Assembly (NCBI GenBank): GCA_013399015.1
Contig: VWZX01006828.1
Location: forward strand, 1-64,000
Length of the DNA stretch: 64,000 bases
DNA from: Galbula dea
Lineage: Eukaryota > Chordata > Aves > Piciformes > Galbulidae
Direction: 5' to 3'
In this document: piece by piece, positions 49,601 to 62,140 of the stretch
How positions within the stretch are numbered: the stretch's first letter is position 1
How the letters are laid out: every line of letters starts with the position of its first letter
Position numbers and translations under genes: made by a program
The notes under the pieces: generated by a model
What the model was told of the DNA's origin: nothing
What the model saw: the letters and a program-made list of their open reading frames with translations, nothing else
The model's database searches: none

Positions 49601-50884
49601 TTGACTGCTTGCTTTCATGGCTTACACAAAATGCAGTGATCTGGAAGCTTTCACCCTTTGTTCCAGGAGATGCGTAGTGTCTCATCTAAAAAAGCTGTAG
49701 AGTAAATGTACAGAAAAAGACCCTACATGTCCATTCTATCAATAGAACATACATAAAACCTGCAAAAAGGGGTTCAAGGATGAAGTTAGCTCCTCTCTGT
49801 TTCTTACTGTTACTCTAGTGCAGCACACTCCTCTCTGTGTCCTGTGCATGTTTTCAATGTTGGACTGCTCCCAGACATATGTCACTAACTTCCAAAGCCA
49901 GGGAGCCAGGGTCACTTCTCATGTTGTGCATTTCTCATTGCTGATTTGACCAATGTTTAATAAATATCAGATGGGACAAAACATGCCTCATTTTGCTGGA
50001 CATACAATTTTTTCCATTCTTTTCCCTGACTTATTTTAATAAAAGTGCTGTGTTTTCTATCTCACTGTTGGGAATACATCTGGCCAAACAGACAACAACC
50101 TAGTACAAAGATATCCCGCTGGCATACGTGCTTTGGGGACCCACTTCTCTGCAAACCAAGATAGTCAGAAAAAAATATGCAACTGAGACATTCCCCTGTT
50201 ACCAGGCTTTGTAGTATTTGTTTTTATAGCACTGCATTCCAGGGACTAAAGACTTTGTTCCCATGCAGGGGGTATACATCTGCAGATTCCTTTTGGGCTC
50301 CAGAGAAGCAGAGGTTTTGCTGGGAGAGAACCTGGATATTTTTGGTTGGTTGTTTTATTTTGTTATTTCTTGTTTTTTAATGGGAGACTAAATATCTTTG
50401 CTCTTTGACATGGAGTAACCACCTTACAAAATACGGGACTCCTTAACAATATTATGCTTCAGGAGCATGTCTTTGAACACTCAAATAATATGCACACATT
50501 TTTTTTTGCTAAATAATTATTTTTAAAGTATTTGCATGTGTCCTTTTCTTGTCTTTTGCTGCAGGATCTTGGGTGGCCTCTATTATTTCTGCTACCCTTT
50601 CAGTACTGACAAAGATGCAAGGTTCCCTTTGTAACCCTGACAAAACATGTACTGGTAAGATAACTGAAGAAATGTAGTGCAGGAAACAAAAATACATACA
50701 TTAGTTAAGAGAAGATTTCCCTTGTGTGATTCACTGAAAAAAAGGTAACATTACCTTGAATTTTGGAAGGAAGACTGAAAGCCTAGTTTGCAATCTTCAA
50801 ATGATAAATTTCTCAAAGTTAATGTTTTCCCAACTGATGAACATTTAACATGATGATCTGACATTTATATTTCAAGGGTCCTGA

Positions 50885-51012
50885 GAAAACTACATACATC
50901 TAGTTCCAACCTTGCTGCCACAAGAAGGTATCCCTGCCCACGGCAGTGGGTTTGGAATGAAATGATCTTTAAGGTCCCTTCCAACCCAAACTATTCTATG
51001 ATTATATGATCC
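50885..51012 (+). mobile_element. Small CR1 3' end pair
   Basis: Plus-oriented CR1 3' end from about 50925 (GGTATCCCTGCCCACGGCAG) to ATTCTATGATTATATGATCC. The preceding 40 bp (CATCTAGTTCCAACCTTGCT) resemble the same region in the opposite orientation, so this is probably a small inverted pair. Confidence 0.75.
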
Positions 51013-52049
51013 AACACGTAGGTAGGAATCAAATGCTGAGATGTACTTAACCATGCAGAACTGCAACAAGCTCCCAGTGGGTGCCTATCTCACTAGCAAA
51101 AGTAGATGATCCCATGAGGAACCCATCTCAGGCATATAACCATGTAAATATACACACACGCACACACGTGTATTTGTGTTCAAATATATAGAAAAAAAAG
51201 TGTAAATGTTTTGTACAGAGAAGCTTTTCTACTGACACAAACCCAGAATACGACATTAGCACACTCAAACCAAAAACAGAAACATTTTTGTCAACAATAA
51301 ACTTTGTACAGCTTTGGGATTACTGCATTCAGCCAGCCACAAAACTCAAAGTAAGATTTTTGTCTTCTCTTCTGCATGGTGTTACAAGTTATTAATGTAC
51401 CTTTCACAAAATAAAATCCCTGTGATCCTCTATGAATGCTTTCACTGAAAACTGATGATCATCTGACAGCTCCATACGATTAACCCACCTCAGAAAGCAA
51501 TTGTGCTTTATAATGGTTATAAATGGCAAAAACCAAGACTGGTTCATGCTTTTAAAAATCATTGTTTTGAGATAAGCCTCCTTCCTTCAGTTTAGATTAT
51601 ATTCTTACACTATAGAGGTTATAACTTGAGCTAAATCTAAATAGATGCCTGACATTTTTCCTAGATAAGGCATAAAGGTCCATGCCCATCTCCAAGTTGC
51701 TGGATGAGCATTTAGCATGAGGCTGCAGCCATGGGAAGCATAGCATGTACTGGGACTCCTCTGAGCAGCTGCCTCTCTAGCCAATGCACAGTGCTCCAGA
51801 CCCACTCTGATTATGCAGCCTAAATGCTGCTAGGCAACAATCCGGGGGTAAGTGTGGCTAAAAGAGCAAATGTGATGGTTATTGCATGACCTACCTGTAG
51901 GAAAGCACCAAGCCCTTACATTGCAGTTGTGAAGCGCCTGGTTTGGGAAAGCCATGCTGCTGCCTGCATTCAGATTAAGTTGTTCCTCATGCCACAGCTC
52001 CCTCATGTGTGCACATCAACCCCCAGTGCTCTGTGGGGAAGAGCTCTTC

Positions 52050-52325
52050 ATAGAATCACAGAATAGTTCATGTTGGAAGGGACTGTCAAAGGCTATCTAG
52101 TCCAGCCTCCCTGCTCTGGCAGGGTCCCCTAGAGAACGCTACTGAGGATTGTGTCCAAACCGTTTTTTAAATATCTTTAGAGAAGGAGACTCCACAACCT
52201 CTTTGAGCAACCTGTTTCAGTGCTCAGTCACCCTCACAGTAAAGTCATGTTTAGGTGGAACTTCTTGTGTTCCAGTTCGTGCTCATTGCCTCGTGTCTCA
52301 TTGCTTGGCACCACTGAGAAGAGCT
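52050..52325 (-). mobile_element. CR1 fragment, first part of an interrupted copy
   Basis: Minus-oriented CR1 3' end (AATCACAGAATAGTTCATGT) running to CACTGAGAAGAGC. Its natural continuation is found at 52913, beyond an inserted plus-oriented CR1. Confidence 0.88.
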
Positions 52326-52912
52326 TCAAGAGAAGGGTGGCCAGCAGGTCAAGGGAGGTTATTCTCCCCCTCTACACTGCTCTCCTGAGACCCCACCTGA
52401 AATATTGCGTCCAGTTCTGGAGCCCTTATTAAAAGAGGGATACGGGGGTCCTCCAGTGAGTCCAGAGAAGGGCCATGAGAACGATCAGAGGACTGGAGCA
52501 CCTCTCCTACGAGGACAGGCTGGAAGAGTTGGGCTTGTTCAGTCTGCAGAGGAGAAGGCTCCGAAGAGACCTTCTTGTGGCCTTCCAATATCTGAAGGGG
52601 GCCTACAAGAAAGCTGGGGAGGGACTTTTTAGGAGGTCAGACAGTTATAGAACCAGGGGAAAAGGGTGTAAGCTAGAGGAGGGCAGATTTAGGTTGGATA
52701 TTAGGAAGAAGTTCTTCCCTATGAGGGTGGTGAGACAGTGGAACAGGTTGCCCAGAGAGGTTGTGGAAGCCTCATTCCTGGAAGCTTTTAAGACAAGGCT
52801 TGATGGGGCCCTGTGCAACCTGACGTAGTGGATAGTGTCCCTGCCAGGCAGGTGGATTAGAACTCGATCTTTGAGGTCCTTTCCAACTCTGATGATTCTA
52901 TGATTCTATGAC
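52326..52912 (+). mobile_element. CR1 inserted within another CR1
   Basis: Plus-oriented, about 590 bp. It holds a well-kept ORF2 C-terminal frame of 117 codons (52475-52828), with GLEHLSYEDRLEELGLFSLQ, FFPMRVVRQWNRLPREVVEA and a normal stop, then a 3' UTR ending GATTCTATGATTCTATGA. It is the least decayed CR1 tail in the window. Confidence 0.9.
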
Positions 52913-53360
52913 ACCCTCCTTCAGATACTTATATCCATTGATAGGGACCCCTCTCAGGCCCCTCTTCAGGCTAAACAAGCCCAGCTTCCTCAACCTTTCC
53001 TGATAAGGGAGGTGCTCCACCCCCCTAATCATCTTTGTAGCTCTCCATTGGACTCACTCCAGAAGTTCTATGTCTCTTTTGTCCTGTGGAATCCAGAACT
53101 GAACTCATCAGGGCTGAGCAGAGGGGCAGGATCACCTCCCTTGACCTGCTGGCAATGCTTTTGGCAGTGCAGCCCAGGATACCATTGGCCCTCTTGGCCA
53201 CAACAGCATAGTGCTGGCTCGTGGACAACTTGTCCACCAGGACCCGCAGGCCCTTCTCTGTAGAGCTACTTTCCAGCAGGTCAGTCCCCAGCTGGTATTG
53301 GTATATGGCGTTATTTCTTCCCAGGTGCAGGACCCTGAATTTACCTTTGTTAAATTTCAG
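52913..53360 (-). mobile_element. CR1 fragment, continuation of the interrupted copy
   Basis: Minus-oriented: CACCCTCCTTCAGATACTTA, then an ORF2 frame of 113 codons (53366-53025) including MSLKFNKGKFRVLHLGRNN and LSTSQHYAVVAKRANGILGC. It follows directly in the consensus from the part ending at 52325. Confidence 0.88.
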
Positions 53361-53536
53361 GCTCAAAGGGTTATAGTAAATAGGGTTTTATCAGGATGGA
53401 GAACAGTTATTCACTAGTGTGGTTCCACAGGGCTCCATTTTATGGCCAGTGCTGTTCAATATCTTCGTAAATGACTCGGATGCAGGACTCAAAGGTCCCT
53501 TCCAACCCAAACTATTCTGTGATTCTATGATTCTTA
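53361..53536 (+). mobile_element. Internally deleted CR1 (reverse transcriptase piece joined to 3' tail)
   Basis: Plus-oriented. It opens with AQRVIVNRVLSGWRTVI and QGSILWPVLFNIFVND-type RT sequence, then jumps at about 53487 (GCAGGACTCAAAGGTCCCTT) straight to the 3' UTR and TTCTGTGATTCTATGATTC tail. Roughly 800 bp present in the copy at 13480-15842 are missing. Confidence 0.85.
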
Positions 53537-56500
53537 TGGCTATATAATTATGAGATATTTTCAATTTGAATTTTAGGAAAACGGAATATTCCTAGACTGT
53601 TAAAAAAAGAAAAGAGTGAAGAAGTTGTTTTCTAAGGCTTAAGACAGTAGGAGAATCCACCATTCACCAGATTTTTCACAGTCCTCCTGAAAAGCTGTTT
53701 TTACTACAGAGGGGGTAATGCTGGGGCTGTGGCTGGGGCTGGCAGCACTCACCATGCCCCTTGTTCACTGAAGCTGGAGGGAGGCACTTTATCCCAAGAG
53801 CCCAGTGTATTTTAGGGGAAATGGGGGTTTCCTTCTCTGGGGCACCTTGGAAACGTCCCATCCTTGATGATCCACAAATTGCAGCCCTAAGCTCCACATG
53901 CAGGGGAGGAGAGGCAAATTCTCCTCCACCAGACTGAGTTTTTCAGAGGCAGCAGCCACTTCCCATAAATCCAAATCCCACATCTGACATAATAAAGTGC
54001 CTCAGAGGGCCAACACTATTATCTCTGGAAAGCTTTCAGCCTAAGAAATAATTTACTCTATGTAATGTACACAAACCCTTTCATTAAAAGAGAGAAGAAC
54101 CTTCATTTTCAGACTGACCATTACCTCTTATTTATATACCTAGCCAGTATTTTCTCTATGACCTAGCTCTTCTTCACAGCAGACCAGAGATTCACAATGA
54201 ATTGTCAGAAATCCTAATTATACACTTCAACCAACAAACCATTGATTATATAGTATTACTAAACAATGTCCTTCTGTGATTACAAACTAAGTATCTCAGC
54301 TGAAAGGATACAAAAAGTCCAACCACAACACAGGCTAAGCAAAGACTGACGAGTATTTAAACTGCACTTTAGGCAAATATTACAAACAGAATTGAAGGGC
54401 CAGTGTGGCAAATTTTAAGGAAAAACAATGGATTTGCAAAAGTTTAAGGTCCAGCCATAGCAATGCAGTAAGAATATCACATCACCAGAGGGTCTGACAT
54501 CCCATAGACTGTTAGATTTAATGGCATGTCCAGAGCTTAACTCAAGCAAGAACAAAATCCTGTAAGTGTTAGTGCTTTTAAATAACTGTCTAGAACAAGA
54601 GAGGTGTGTCTATCCTCAGTTGCTGAAAGTCAAGGAAGGGATCACTCAGTGTGTGTCTCTGGAACTAAACCCAAAAAATCTAATTAAGATTTTCAGAAGA
54701 TGAAAGAAAAACTGGAACAATTAAAAGAAGATAAAGATAGTGTATGAATTAAAGATCTGATCAATAATGGGCAAGACAGCCATGATATACCAATGAGAAG
54801 AATTTACTCTCACTCACAACATGATATACAGCAATATCTGTACCCACATATATAGCCAGATCTGTAGCGATATCAAAGCCAGATCTTTGGTTTGTGCAAC
54901 AACCCTATACAACAGATATATGCAACAACCTGAGAAACTTTTCTTTAATAGGGCAACCTTATGTTGTCTGGGGCTGTGAGGCTGGTAGGTGCTGATACTG
55001 CCAGCAGTGACACCTGTACTGCAGAGTGACTCACCAGTGACACAGTGATGTCATCCAGAGCACAGGTGGAAAAACCATTCTCTTTGCTGGAAGCTTTCAC
55101 CCTTTGTTCTACTGACTTCTTCTGCAGCTTCTAATATTATGTTAAGGACAATGATAAAAACATTGAATCACTGTTTTACAAAAGAAGAAAAGCTCACTTC
55201 ACCCAGTGAAGACTCCAGCCACACACAAAAAGGCTGCATTTCTGTATTCACTGATGCTGCCACAAATGCTATGTGTAAGTTTCTGTGCGGTTACATAAGT
55301 GCACACATAAAGAGGTTAAAGCAGGTCACCCATTTAAGTGCATTATAAAACCCCGTATATCTCCTCAAAATGTGCTTTTAAACTCATGCCTTCAAACTTG
55401 TAACTCATGTGAACTAAGCCAGTTTTCACTAGGTAATCTGAAGCCCACTGCATGCCCATTGGTTTTTTTTCTCTCCTCCACTATGTAGTGAAGTGGAACA
55501 AAATAAAGTTTCAACCATATTTGGTGTCACAAAACCAGTATTTGTCTTTTTCTTTCAGGGAAAAATGCAGTTATATTTTATATATAAGTTTTATATTATA
55601 AAATGTCTAGAAAGTTACAAAGACTGATTTGTTAGCATTAAAATGCAGATATATCTGTATCTACAGGGTTTGTTACATGTTCCAGCTGGAATGCTGCAAT
55701 GAAATACTGAGATTAACAGAACTGAAAAAAATTAATCAAGATTTGATGTTGCAAATTAGTACACAGACCTTTGTCCACCCTTCACTGGATTTAGTGGCAA
55801 GGCTTCTGTTTGTCTTCATTAAGAAGCATTCTCATATAAAATTTCCCTCTTCTCCAACTGAGAAGTCTATCTGAGGACATTATTTAGAATTTGAAATACT
55901 TATGTGCATGTAAAAGAAGAGGTGAAGATGTTTCTATTCATGCAGTTATACAGGCTCCTCATTTGGAACATGACTCCAAAAATGAAGGACACAAGGAAGA
56001 ACGCAGTAGGACTTCATGGAAGAAAGTGAGTGCAGAAAACACAGCATGGATATGGAAGCCTGTTCTAAACATTTAGTTATGGCTGTGAGTGCAAATTGCT
56101 ACTTCTGACTAGCCTTTTCCTTGATGATATCAAGACTTGACAGGCTGAGATAACACTGAATAGAGAATAATGGATCCCTGCAGGCACTGCATGGAACGTC
56201 ACTCATGGTCACAAATCCACTGGCTGTAAATTCTTTCTTATTCTCTTGAGGCTACATGTTCAGCCACAGTAGAGAAATTATGTCCAGGCCAAATGGAGGC
56301 ATGGTATTAAATCACCTCTAAAGAAGAGGGGCTGGCAGGACTAGGATTTATTTTTCACTTCACTGGCCTTCAAAAACTACATTCTAAAGGTAGGGCTTTT
56401 TCCTCAGAAATATTGCAGGCTTGATGGCAGAGACAATAAGTATTGTTTCCATCATCCAACCTAATCATCCTCCCTGAATCGAACTCAGCCTCTGCCTCCT

Positions 56501-57530
56501 TTTCCTGAACATCATCTTTTCAAAACAGACATTTTTGTCTGCAAAGCTGGATCTCTAGGCTAAGAGGAAGGACTGTGACCCAACGCAGCTACCATCTTTC
56601 AGTTTTGCCTTCTATTCTCCCCTTTTCCCTCTCTCCTGTCTTCTCTGTGTCCTGCAACATCTCCAACTCCTGAGCTCCCCCATACTCTAGCTCATACACA
56701 TCTCACTAGTATCCAGTTTCCTAGATAAAACACAGAATTAGGATGAATTCTACAGGCAACCAGAACATTTTTTCACATGGTTGTGCCAACGTGTAATGGC
56801 TGCACATCACAATTTCTGTGACTTTTCCCTGGTTAATATTGACCTTTATCTAGACAGGAAGTTTTTGTTCTGTAAATTACTACAAGATGTTTCCTGTACA
56901 GAGGTGGAAGTATGGTTGATTAACACAATTTGTGTTTTCCCTCCTAAGAAAGCAATAAGGAAATTTACACTGTCTTAACAAATACTGAAAACTGCTGAAT
57001 TAAATCTGCTTGTTACAAGTGAGGAAAAGCTATGCAGAAGAACCAGAACAGTGTAGTCACAAACAAGTTAAGTGACTTCCCAGGAGTACAACAAACATAC
57101 TACCTGCCTAGATAGTTCCTACCCACTGTCTTCCTAATGCCAATGCAATCACCATGTTACGTAGGAGAAAACTCTACTGCAATCATGTAATCACAGACAT
57201 ACAGAAGTTGACAAATCCATTAAAAGCATTAGCCTATTAAATCTGTAGGGTGCACATATGTCTGACTTTTTCATATCTTGGGAAATTTATGAGGCCACCC
57301 CCTAACAAAGCATTAAACGTATTGTTGCATTTAATAATAGTAATAATAAAACCTGCATTAATAATAATATTCCTAAAACATATCCCCCTTACTATAATCC
57401 TTTTCTTGATAGCTTACAAAATCATGAAAACTAAGTATTTCCAAAATATTTTTTAATGGAGCCATGGAGTTTCAGGGTCTCTGTCTCCAGAGTACCATGT
57501 AAGGGAGGGAGCTGCCATGAGGCCAGGGGC
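53537..57530. other. Intronic stretch with no recognised features
   Basis: AT-rich sequence within the COLEC12 5' intron. No CR1, RNA gene or exon is evident; short open frames such as 55629-55874 plus carry no known motif. Confidence 0.55.
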
Positions 57531-57544
57531 TCCCGTGTTTCCAG

Positions 57545-57780
57545 ATCTGCACACAGAGGACTCAAGTCTTACCAGGTGTTTTGGGCTCATTGTTAAAGTC
57601 TTATCGGGGCATAGATGTTTACAGTGAGAAGCTTAAATTGAATTGCTGTTCTTATCCAGACAACTAAATTAAAAAATTAGAAGTTTTCACAACAAACTTT
57701 GTGCTTTGGTGGAGAGAAAATCCCAGGCACTAAATGACATTTTAATTAAGAGGCAGAAGACATAATACAAAACTATAGGT
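57545..57780 (+). repeat. Unnamed interspersed repeat, copy A
   Basis: It shares an ordered series of blocks with 61915-62140: TACCAGGTGTTT, GTCTTAYC-GGGG, ACAGTGAGARGCTTAAATTG, TCTTAT, GGCACTAAA and AAGAGGCAGAAG. The orientation is the same and divergence is high. It is not CR1. It may be an old LTR or DNA transposon; the family is unknown to me. Confidence 0.65.
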
Positions 57781-60700
57781 ACAAGAGGGCATTAGTAAAT
57801 TATATTTTAGAAGAGAATATGTAATTTTTTTTCTCCCCCAATTGATATGTAAATATATTATTAAAAGTTCTTGATAAAGGTACAATCCTATGTAATAATA
57901 AAAACCAAACCCAAATCTTAGCCTATTTTCCAGTGAAAGCAATCCCAAGGTAACTGAAAATAACTTTTACTTCTTTGGAGTGCAACAGTTCAGGAAAGAT
58001 GAAGGGAATTGAGTGAACTTAGACAGGGTAGTAAATTTTTTTATTTTGAAAAATTATTCTTCTGGAAGCTAATAGCAAAGACTTCCAAACTGCAAACCTA
58101 AATAACATAACCTTTTTATTTTTTACCAGTGTTCTTCCAGACTTGTAACTTTTTTATACCTTTAACATTCTGAAGAACATTTAGGTCTTCAAATAATGGC
58201 TGTAATAACCAGGTTTCCCTATTTTGGTATGATATACCAGTGAAAATACGAGGAAAGTGCTCCCTTTCTGTACTTTTATAAAAGGAGGCAAACATTTAAA
58301 AAGTTAATAGAATTACACATATTTGTGTGAATTTCTTTTCAACTCTTATTTTTTTGCCAAATATATTGGTCCTTGAAACAACAAAAAAAGACCGAAGCAA
58401 ATCTGGGGTCAACATTTAACTTCAGGTTCAATACCTCTTACTTTTTCACTCCCAAAGAAATCAATATTGACTGTTATTTGTGGCATAATCTGCAGCTGTT
58501 CTTTTGAACTCCAAGAGAGAAATACATCACACCCTTGACCCACAGTCTTTCAACTGTGCAGCGTGAAGACACTACAATTTACTTGCTCAACAGAAGTGGC
58601 ATATGTTTTTGACACTAAACTGCACTAATCACTCTTGCTCCTTATCACAATTTCAGTTACACCACTGTAACATCTCTGGCTTCCACAGTGTTACATGAAA
58701 TTTAATGTAGGTGTACCACTCAAGCAGGGAGCTGGAAAACGTCTTTTCTTACATGACAAGCTACAAGCACAGAACAGAAAAGCAGGTGAAGCAGCCAAGG
58801 TGGCAGCTCAGTGGAAACTTCGGATTAAAAAATGAATACATAGCACTATTACCGATTTAAGCAACATCCAACAAACTTCAAAATAACTCTTCCTCATGCA
58901 TCCAGAGTCCATAGGCATTGACTCCCTGTACCGCTCTAAGACTTATAAATAATAGGCTGAAAAATAATTTTCATGTATTAAAAATATTTTCTAAAAAATG
59001 TCTGTTTCTCAGCAGTTTTATTTGACTTAGAGCATTTATGTCTCGTGTGGTTCCCTGTATACCAAAATTCAGCCCAGGATGAATTTTTCCATGCCCGAAT
59101 TATATATTCCTGAAAAGCTGAGTTGGAAATGTTGAAAACCATAAACTATAGCGAAAGGCACACACTACAAGCAGGACCATGAAAAACAGAGCTTTAAGTT
59201 TGAGAAGAGCTTTAGGTTTGAGTATAACCTTTATTTTTAATGAAAGATGAATTTTATTTACTAAGCATGTTTCATATATTATCTCTTGGTACTCTGACTG
59301 AATCTTACTCAATCCCCTGTGAGAAAGAAATGTTTGGGCACATAAGATGCATGTAAGAGACTAGAGGTTTTCACTGCTTTCTATGCTCTTTTTGTTCTGC
59401 AGCTCTGATCCACAAGAAAAGATGGTGTTCTATTTGCTCATTTGAAGGATACATTACTTTCTTTGAATAGCTTTGATAAGACTTTCTTTAATGTAACAAA
59501 ACCAAAAAATTTCTAAAATGTTTTTAAGGTGAATGAATGGATTCAACTCCTTCATATTCTATTACACGAATACTATTTTTTACTGGCAAGATCAATGTCT
59601 GTAAAACGTTAGAAGATATTGTTGCAGAGTTGTGCACATTTCAAATGTCATTTTAAAATACGGTAAGCTGCTTGATAAATGTCCTGGTAAGATCTTTTGA
59701 TAAAGATGAGAGAGGATATGCTCAGGGAAAATAATACACTTCTATAGAAATTGCAAAGGGAGTCCAATTCTTTATGCAGGTTCTTTTCCCTTTTCTCTAA
59801 GTGTTCTGTCAAAGTGCATGAGTAAAACTAGATAAAAATTTGGCTGTAAATAGACAGAAGCCAGAGGAGAAGAATACTTCATTTTCAATCATTATTTCAT
59901 TAGTTACTAAACTGCTTAGCTGCTTGATAATATTTTGCACTGACTGACTATGGTATGCAACTTTGTGGAAGATCCTTCTTTGGCTTCTCTCAGCCATGGA
60001 CACAGACTTTATAAGGTTTCCAAAGGAGCACAAACCAATGCGCAACTAATGATGGGTTCAGGACAGCCATTCAAGCAAGCTGGAGCACAGGACAAGCTGA
60101 GACTGCTTACAGAAACTGAGCCTCATTGTAGCTAAGAGTATCATGGAAACAAAAAGCATAAACCCTGTGTGCTGTGCTTGGAGAGAAGTGGTTCCAAAAA
60201 GGATAACCGTGGTGTATTAGGACATGGACCTGGTTGCTGATGGCAATCAGAATCATTTTATTCTTCCAGAAGCTAGAATTCATATTTTTTCAGAAAGGAT
60301 AATGACCAATTACCTTCATACAGAAAGGGCACTTTCATATACAAAGGATACTGACCAATTCACAAGTAACACTTAATAGATAAAAACAACTACCATAATT
60401 GTGATAAAAGCAGTACACTACAAAGATGAGTGTCCAAAGTACCTCCTAATCTTGCAAAACTGAGACAGTACTAGTGTTTTATTCATGGTGTGAATAACAG
60501 ACCATCAATGCAGTCAGGTGTCATAATTGCTTACCAGGACTGGTGGCCCCATAGCAAAAGAAGGATGGGAGTGGAAGATGGTGTTTGTGTTTAGTCCCAT
60601 ACCAAATGTTTGTCTGTAGTTCAGGCAAACTTTATGATGATGCATGTAAAATTGAACTTCAAGAAGAAAAATACAGTAATTTTGCTGAAGGTTTTGAAAT

Positions 60701-60940
60701 TTTCAACCTTGCTTAATGCCTTCACCATTGTAAGAGAAGGCAATGCTCGTGCAAGGTATTTTAAGAGTAATTAGAGAGTACTATGAATCTCTTGTGTATT
60801 GCAATTGTATAGTCAGGAAAGGATGACTTAAAACAAATTAATAGTGAACAATCCCATTTTAATAAGTTATTTTAAGTATGTTAACAAAATTTATATATAT
60901 ATTTAAAATGTAGCAAAGGAAACAGATGAAGGTGAAGGCT
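57781..60940. other. Intronic stretch with no recognised features
   Basis: AT-rich COLEC12 intron sequence. Small local duplications only: an 18-bp tandem pair at 59190-59225 (AGCTTTAAGTTTGAGAAG) and a 19-bp direct repeat (AAAGGATAATGACCAATT) near 60294 and 60344. Confidence 0.55.
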
Positions 60941-61385
60941 CTGGACGGGAATGGCTGAAGTCACTTGGTTTGTTCAGCGTGGAGTAGAAGAGACTGAGGG
61001 GAGACCTCATTGCAGTCTACAGCTTCCTGAGGAGGGGACATGGAGGGGCAGGAGCTGATCTCTTTCCCTTGGTGACTAGAGACAGCACCCAAGGGAATGG
61101 CATGAAGCTGTGCCAGGGTAGGTTTAGGTTCAATATTGTTGGGGGCTCTTCACCCAGAGGGTGGTGGAATACTGGAGGTGGTCATGGTGCTGGGCCTAAA
61201 GGAGTTTGAGAGGCATCTGGATGGTGCTCTTGGACACATGCTGTGATTTTTGGAGTTTCCTGTGCATAGACAGGAGTTGGTCTTGATGATCCTACTCTAG
61301 GGAATCCTGGTCTGGCAAGGGGGGTTGGACTAGATGATCTTTTGAGGTCCCTTCCAACCCCTAACATTCTGTGATACTGTGATAT
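60941..61385 (+). mobile_element. CR1 fragment with two fused 3' ends
   Basis: Plus-oriented ORF2 C-terminus (GGCTGAAGTCACTTGGTTTG), with two 3' UTR types in series: first TGTGCATAGACAGGAGTTGG, as in the copy ending at 15842, then ATCCTGGTCTGGCAAGG and GGACTAGATGATCTTTTGAG, ending CTGTGATACTGTGATA. Confidence 0.88.
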
Positions 61386-61914
61386 GATAAGACTGAAGCT
61401 GTGAGCCGTGGGGAGGATAGCATGCTAAGACTGTGTAGGGTGTCAAGGCCTCCTAGCTGACTCCCACTTTCTCTCTCAGGCTTCTGACTTCTTTCTTATG
61501 AGAAACTGACCTCTGGTTTGTCTAGTTTCTCTCCTGTAGGATCCTGGCCTTTACGGCCTATAATGACATACCACAGATAACAGGAGCGAGCTGACAAGAA
61601 AGCTACTAAAGAGTAGATGCTAAGGCAAAAGGGCGAATCCATCTTCCTGTCTTGCTGCAAGTGGCTGGCAGTTGGATAGGTCTTGGGCACCGCTGCATTG
61701 ATGGGCTCAACACAGGGATCCTGAAAGCCCAGCTGGAGACAGCACCTGGAAACTGGACAACCCTGGGTAAGCTCAGTGGCTCAGTGTCAGGCTGGTCATG
61801 CAAGGGTCAAGAGAAAAGGTGTGGTTAGAAGATTTGAAGGCCACTGGCTGCAAGGTAGCATATACAGGAAGGAGCTGCTATTAAACTCCTCACATTTGTA
61901 GGGGGAAGGTTGCA

Positions 61915-62140
61915 AGCATTACCAGGTGTTTCCCCCACTATGAGTCTTACCAGGGGACTTAGGTGTACAGTGAGAGGCTTAAATTGAACAAAATGGTCTT
62001 CTTATTTGGAATAAAACTTGGGAAATTAAAAAAAAAGAAAGAAAAAGAAAACCAGAAGATTTGGCTGCAGAGCCCAGGAGCACTGGCACTAAAGAACATG
62101 CCTATCAAGAGGCAGAAGGAGTAACAAGCCCCTGGCTACA
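61915..62140 (+). repeat. Unnamed interspersed repeat, copy B
   Basis: Second copy of the family at 57545-57780, with the same block order. It has an A-rich run (about 62028-62050) between the ACAGTGAGAGGCTTAAATTG block and the AAGAGGCAGAAG block. Left-hand sequence (61400-61860) is GC-richer and may belong to the same element. Confidence 0.65.

Noticed and set aside
57742..57948. Minus-strand RLRFGFGF considered as the missing COLEC12 N-terminal exon
   Set aside because: It lacks the acidic start and the SFGYKRF pattern, and no donor follows at the needed glycine.
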